Part shown: positions 60,345-64,000 of the stretch, in pieces
Layout: every line of letters begins with the position of its first letter
Numbering within the stretch: the stretch's first letter is position 1
Assembly: GCA_036337945.1 (NCBI GenBank)
Contig: JAYZDF010000062.1
Coordinates: 35,576-99,575 of the forward strand
Direction of reading: 5' to 3'
From: JAYZDF01 sp036337945
Lineage (GTDB): Bacteria > Myxococcota > Kuafuiibacteriia > Kuafuiibacteriales > Kuafuiibacteriaceae
Length of the DNA: 64,000 nucleotides
Program-made: the position numbers and the translations under genes
Notes under the pieces: generated by a model
The model's database searches: none
Seen by the model: the letters and a program-made list of their open reading frames with translations, nothing else
Told to the model about the DNA's origin: nothing

Positions 60345-63300
60345 TCATTCTCCCTGATTGTGCCGGGGGTTTATAAATGGATCGTCACTGGGTCGGCTTC
60401 GTATTTCACCAGCACTAAATTCCAGCGCTTGTAGGGCTGCAAGTTTCTCTTCGATTTCGTCATAATTGACCGGCGTCAGAGTATCTGAATTCATTTCCGC
60501 CAGTGACGGGTTCGTTTTTTCGTCTAGGCCATTTTCAAGAGACTCTAAATCTTCCGTGCCTATAATCTCCTCTGAATTCCCGCGAATCGTATTGGTATCA
60601 TCGTCAAGCGAGTCAACGTCCGAGGATGCAATGGAGAGAATTACAGAATCATCCATATCTAATGAAATGATGTTGTCCTCACCTGTTTTCTCTCGGTTGA
60701 ATTCAACCTTACTCGCTGCCTCTAGATAGGCCTGTGGAAGAACCAACTCCGCGGTGGTTTTTTCTACCGGATCTTCGTCTCGGTACGGCAGAAGACTTGA
60801 AACATCCACTGTCTCGCCTTTTCCTCCGTCTGCATCAATTTCAGAAACGCTAGGGGGGACGGTATCTCGGCTCGCTGTGTCCATACTATCTTCCGTACTC
60901 TCACTTATGCGCCGTAAGTCGGAAAGCTGTTCTCGTGTAATCATTTGCGCTTCTAGATCATCAATTCGACGAATTGCGCCATCAAGGCGAGCGAGCAGAA
61001 TGTTTCTTTCTGCTTCGACTTCTTGATAGTCGACCTCAGCATCCTCTAGTTGTTTCTCTAGATTTCGAATCGTTTCTAGTTTCACGAATAGTGAGCTTTG
61101 TGCATCAGAAAGCTCTTCTTCTAGAGATACCGTCTCGCGGTTCACCCTATCCTCTAGTTTCTTAAATTCGCTATCTGCCAGAGCCAGTCTGTCCGCGAGT
61201 CTCTGATTTTTCTCCTGCGTGTTCTTTTGGTCCTCAGTTTGAGTTTGTAATTCTCGCTGTAACGAATAGATTTTTCGCTGCTTTTCACTTTCTTGGTTTT
61301 CTTCTGATCTGGCGAATTCTTCCCTTAACTGCTTAAGCTTCGCTTCGCCCTCTTCGAGTTGATCTTGAATTAAACGCAACTCATTTTTTTGTTCTACCAG
61401 TAAAGTCTCAGCCTGTTCCTTTGCTGTTTCCGCTTGTGCGAGTTCGATTCTCGCAACGGAAATTAGCTTTTCCTTTTCTTGGTTTTCACTGTGAAGTTGC
61501 TCAATTCGTTGCGTTGCTTTATCAAGATCTTTTCGAAGCTGTAGGACTTCGCCTTCAGCTTTCTTCGTTTCTGTGAGTTCTTTGGCTTGGCTTTCCGTTT
61601 TCTCCATTAGCCGGTCCCGCTGTGTTTCAAGCACGTGAACTCGCGACGTGAGTCGTGCAGAGTTTTGTTCTGCCTCCTGCCATTTTATTCGATGTTCAAG
61701 CTTTTTGGTCTCGGCCTGCTCTTTCTCTTTTTTCGTTTGCTCAAGTTCTTTTCGTTGCGCTTCTTGAGCTTCTCGAAGTGATTCGAGTTTAGCCTCAAGT
61801 TGTTTAGAGGCTTTCTTCTCTTCCACCTGAAGGGCGGTCAATTGTTCATCTTTCGTTTCTGCTTGTACTTCTAAAACCGAGAACTCTGAGTGTAAGGTTT
61901 CTATCTCAAGGTATCTTTCTGCTAATTCTTGTTCGATTGTTGCGATATGTTCTCGGAGTTGTTTTTCTTTTTCTCCCTTCTCGTGAAGAAGAGACGTTCC
62001 ATGTAGATGCTTCTGTTCAAGGCTTTTGATCAAAGCACGAAGTTCATTTCTTTCTGCTCTAAGTATATTTCGTTCGTTTTCGGTTTGTGTTTGTTTGTAC
62101 TGGAGCTGATCGTACGCCGATGCGTCGCTTTCGTGCTTTAGGCCGGCCAAGACAACCTTTGAGCGTTCCGTTTCAAGAAGTGCCTCAAGAACTCCGCGCT
62201 GCTCCTTTTGGCCTCGCTGTCGATTCTTTAGTTCCTGACGCAGTAAAAATTTTTCGCAAGAATGGCTTTCATTGAGTTGTTGCACTGTCGCTTCTAAGCG
62301 CTCTTGTGCTTCGGCTTCTATTTTCACGATGTCCGCTTTTCGTTGCTGGGTTAAATCCGTAATAATCCCAGAATAACGAGCTTCAATTTCGAGGATTTCA
62401 GAAGCATGTTCACTCGCTATCACTGCTAGTTGCGAATCGTGTTCACTGCTTAACCCTTCGAGCACTGTCTCATGCATTTGTTGCGTTTCGGACATTGCTT
62501 TTTCATGTTCTTCTTTTAGCTTCCGTCGCTCTTCATCACCGGTCTGCTTTTGTTTTTCTCGTTCGAGCGAGCGTTCTTTTTCTGTCTGTAGTTTTGCTTC
62601 CAGTTCTTCGTACTGCTGTTCCAGTTCCTCCAAAATATGTTGGCGCCGTTTTTGCTCTAAGCTCAGTCCTCGAATCTTTTGATGAAGGCGGGTCTCTTCC
62701 TCGTCCTTGTCGGCAAAAATCTTTGTTACTTTCTGGCTGAAGTCTTTAAATTTTTGCTTCTCTGCTTTTAATTTAGCTTGGGTAGTTTTCAGTTCCTCAT
62801 ATTGATGTCGGGCAGCAATTTGTCCATTTGCCGCCTGTTGTTCCATCTCCTTGCCTTGTTCTTGGATGACGCTCCAGGCGTCTTTCATCGCGCGTTCTTT
62901 CTCTTCTAAGAACCGAACTCGCTCTCTCAAGTAGGCAAGTCGACTCTCCTCATTCGGTTGTCTGGGTGGCGCTGGATTATCGATATTCGAGCGCGTGTTT
63001 ACCATTTCGTCGAAGCTGGTGGCCTGCCAAGGTTCTAGCCGCGTATTAGGTAGAGGCGGCGGTTTTGATTCCGGATCAGGTGCGATTTCTAGAACCTCTT
63101 CATCTTCTACAAATGCTACACTTTCCTCTTCTGCTGAGGAAAAATAGTCGTTACTTAGCAGGGATATGATTTCACGCCGAAGGTCATCATTTGAAATTGG
63201 TTTTATCAGGTAGCGATCGGCTCGTTCGTTGACTGAATCAGGGTCTTGTATCGAGTCACGTTGCGATTTTTCGACAGTGATAATTATTTGCGTAGACTTG

Positions 63301-63557
63301 AGTGCTTCCTCGCTTCTGATACGTTGACATACAGAAAAGCCGTCGAACTTTGTTGCATTCATTTGCGCGCTTAGCAAAATCAGGTCTGGTGCACGTGATT
63401 TGATCTCATCGAAGGCGTAATCTGTGCCGGTCTCAATTTCTATACCTAGAGGTTCGAGTAATTGTTCGACACGGTTAGCGAAGCTAAGGTCATTTTCTAT
63501 AATGAGTAAGGATGCACCCTCATGAGGGCTCTTTAAGAATTCCACCAATTTCCCCAA
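60345..63557 (-). CDS. FrzS/AglZ-like pseudo-receiver coiled-coil protein
   Basis: A 1070-residue protein. Residues 15-135 are a receiver fold (LLIIENDLSFANRVEQLL ... DRYLIKPISNDD) but the acceptor Asp is replaced by Ser63 (LILLSAQMNATKFDGFSVC), as in the pseudo-receivers of FrzS and AglZ. A very long Glu/Lys/Gln-rich coiled coil spans about 205-880, followed by an acidic Ser/Asp-rich C-terminal region. In myxobacteria such proteins sit at cell poles or along the cell and link motility signalling to the gliding or pilus machinery. No membrane helix is present. Pathway membership cannot be decided from one gene. Confidence 0.85.
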   Translation of the reverse strand: MGKLVEFLKSPHEGASLLIIENDLSFANRVEQLLEPLGIEIETGTDYAFDEIKSRAPDLILLSAQMNATKFDGFSVCQRIRSEEALKSTQIIITVEKSQRDSIQDPDSVNERADRYLIKPISNDDLRREIISLLSNDYFSSAEEESVAFVEDEEVLEIAPDPESKPPPLPNTRLEPWQATSFDEMVNTRSNIDNPAPPRQPNEESRLAYLRERVRFLEEKERAMKDAWSVIQEQGKEMEQQAANGQIAARHQYEELKTTQAKLKAEKQKFKDFSQKVTKIFADKDEEETRLHQKIRGLSLEQKRRQHILEELEQQYEELEAKLQTEKERSLEREKQKQTGDEERRKLKEEHEKAMSETQQMHETVLEGLSSEHDSQLAVIASEHASEILEIEARYSGIITDLTQQRKADIVKIEAEAQERLEATVQQLNESHSCEKFLLRQELKNRQRGQKEQRGVLEALLETERSKVVLAGLKHESDASAYDQLQYKQTQTENERNILRAERNELRALIKSLEQKHLHGTSLLHEKGEKEKQLREHIATIEQELAERYLEIETLHSEFSVLEVQAETKDEQLTALQVEEKKASKQLEAKLESLREAQEAQRKELEQTKKEKEQAETKKLEHRIKWQEAEQNSARLTSRVHVLETQRDRLMEKTESQAKELTETKKAEGEVLQLRKDLDKATQRIEQLHSENQEKEKLISVARIELAQAETAKEQAETLLVEQKNELRLIQDQLEEGEAKLKQLREEFARSEENQESEKQRKIYSLQRELQTQTEDQKNTQEKNQRLADRLALADSEFKKLEDRVNRETVSLEEELSDAQSSLFVKLETIRNLEKQLEDAEVDYQEVEAERNILLARLDGAIRRIDDLEAQMITREQLSDLRRISESTEDSMDTASRDTVPPSVSEIDADGGKGETVDVSSLLPYRDEDPVEKTTAELVLPQAYLEAASKVEFNREKTGEDNIISLDMDDSVILSIASSDVDSLDDDTNTIRGNSEEIIGTEDLESLENGLDEKTNPSLAEMNSDTLTPVNYDEIEEKLAALQALEFSAGEIRSRPSDDPFINPRHNQGE

Positions 63558-63664
63558 GACCTACTATACTCGGAGTCAAGGATATGAAAACGGGTCATTG
63601 GTCGGGCATGCGCCGAATTACCGACGGGTTTTATCTTAGATTTGAACTGTGAACCAGAAGGTTT

Positions 63665-64000
63665 TCACTGCGCAGTCAGTTTTTCGAGCACGGAGCGGTC
63701 TTCCAAGGTCGATACGTCTCCGCTCGGCGCCTTTCCCGCGGCGATATCTGTGAGTAACCGACGCATAATCTTTCCAGAACGCGTTTTTGGTAGGGCATCG
63801 GCAAAACGAATCTCATCGGGCTTAGCGATCGCTCCGATGAGCTGACCTACATGGCCTTTGAGTGCTTGCTCAAGTTCTGTCCCTGCTTCATATCCGACTT
63901 TCAAAGTGACAAAGCAACAAATCCCTTGCCCCTTGATCTCATGAGGTTGTCCGACCACGGCAGCTTCGGCTATCGCATCATGAGCAACCAGCGCACTTTC
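63665..64000 (-). CDS. acs: Acetyl-CoA synthetase, C-terminal end (partial)
   Basis: About 111 C-terminal residues of an acetate-CoA ligase (AMP-forming): AAVVGQPHEIKGQGICCFV, AIAKPDEIRFADALPKTRSGKIMRRLL with the conserved catalytic and acetylatable Lys in PKTRSGKIMRR, ending in VLEKLTAQ. The N-terminal part lies beyond the right edge of the window. Acs makes acetyl-CoA from acetate, CoA and ATP; its PxxxxGK lysine is typically controlled by acetylation. Confidence 0.95.
   Translation of the reverse strand, partial: ESALVAHDAIAEAAVVGQPHEIKGQGICCFVTLKVGYEAGTELEQALKGHVGQLIGAIAKPDEIRFADALPKTRSGKIMRRLLTDIAAGKAPSGDVSTLEDRSVLEKLTAQ

Noticed and set aside
1..64000. CRISPR array, tRNA or rRNA genes, transposases
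   Set aside because: No regularly spaced short repeats with unique spacers, no cloverleaf-like or rRNA-like stretches, and no transposase-like protein were noticed on reading both strands.

Overview
The window looks like a chromosomal replication-origin region of a free-living Gram-negative bacterium of the old deltaproteobacterial type, most like Myxococcota or a neighbouring lineage. The grounds are Hanks-type Ser/Thr kinases with HRDVSPQN/HRDISPHN catalytic loops, DUF4388 (PATAN) domains, an FHA-sigma54 activator, a FrzS/AglZ-like pseudo-receiver coiled-coil protein, and outer-membrane-type lipoprotein and signal-peptide features. Base composition is moderate, which is unusual for classical GC-rich myxobacteria, so placement below phylum is left open. 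No tRNA, rRNA, CRISPR array, insertion sequence or phage gene was seen.

Layout. 1-6.4 kb: uvrA (cut by the left edge), a YkgJ-type Cys-cluster protein, rnhB, a membrane Ser/Thr kinase, a hypothetical protein and a large carboxypeptidase-regulatory-like surface protein. 6.6-9.0 kb: an AT-hook/coiled-coil protein overlapping an Rsm22/METTL17-like methyltransferase, then a 0.93-kb gene-free block with three parS sites spaced exactly 110 bp apart and a perfect DnaA box. 9.0-14.7 kb: a leftward operon rpmH-rnpA-yidD-yidC-khpB-(72 aa)-methyltransferase-HTH/coiled-coil protein. 14.9-20.6 kb: rightward dnaA, oriC, dnaN, recF, a KOW-domain protein, a small membrane protein and a PilZ protein. The usual neighbours mnmE, mnmG, parA, parB and gyrB are absent here. 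21.3-31.5 kb: infA plus a TPR protein, then rsmA, tsaD and a pseudo-receiver/DUF4388/TPR protein on the minus strand, an FHA-sigma54 activator, an atypical gamma-glutamylcyclotransferase, and hemE-hemG.

31.6-37.6 kb is a secretion and signalling block: a protein carrying the GDPHVD autocleavage motif of the NopE/DUF1521 family, a SycD/LcrH-like TPR chaperone, an NtrC-type regulator, a kinase and a PP2C phosphatase. 37.7-44.2 kb: a fused transaldolase/phosphoglucose isomerase, an SGNH-hydrolase lipoprotein and two tandem beta-lactamase-fold serine hydrolases. 44.2-53.4 kb: a five-gene leftward operon (DUF4175, TPR-metallopeptidase, MoxR, DUF58, BatA/VWA). 53.5-55.5 kb: an ECF sigma factor, a repeat-containing membrane protein that is a likely anti-sigma factor, and a small secreted protein. 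55.5-64 kb: a solitary HicB-like protein with an Arg/Gly-rich tail, a kinase-DUF4388 fusion, a GNAT enzyme, a processive family 2 glycosyltransferase, the FrzS/AglZ-like protein, and the 3' end of acs at the right edge.

Functionally, replication/segregation (DnaA, DnaN, RecF, oriC, parS) and the membrane-insertion/RNA machinery form the core. Around it lies a dense phospho-signalling layer: three Ser/Thr kinases, one PP2C phosphatase, an FHA-sigma54 regulator, a sigma54 response regulator and two receiver-like domains that lack the phospho-acceptor Asp. The most unusual points are the 110-bp periodic parS array, the self-cleaving protein next to a type III-like chaperone, the ECF/repeat anti-sigma pair with a recent internal duplication, and the AglZ/FrzS-like protein.
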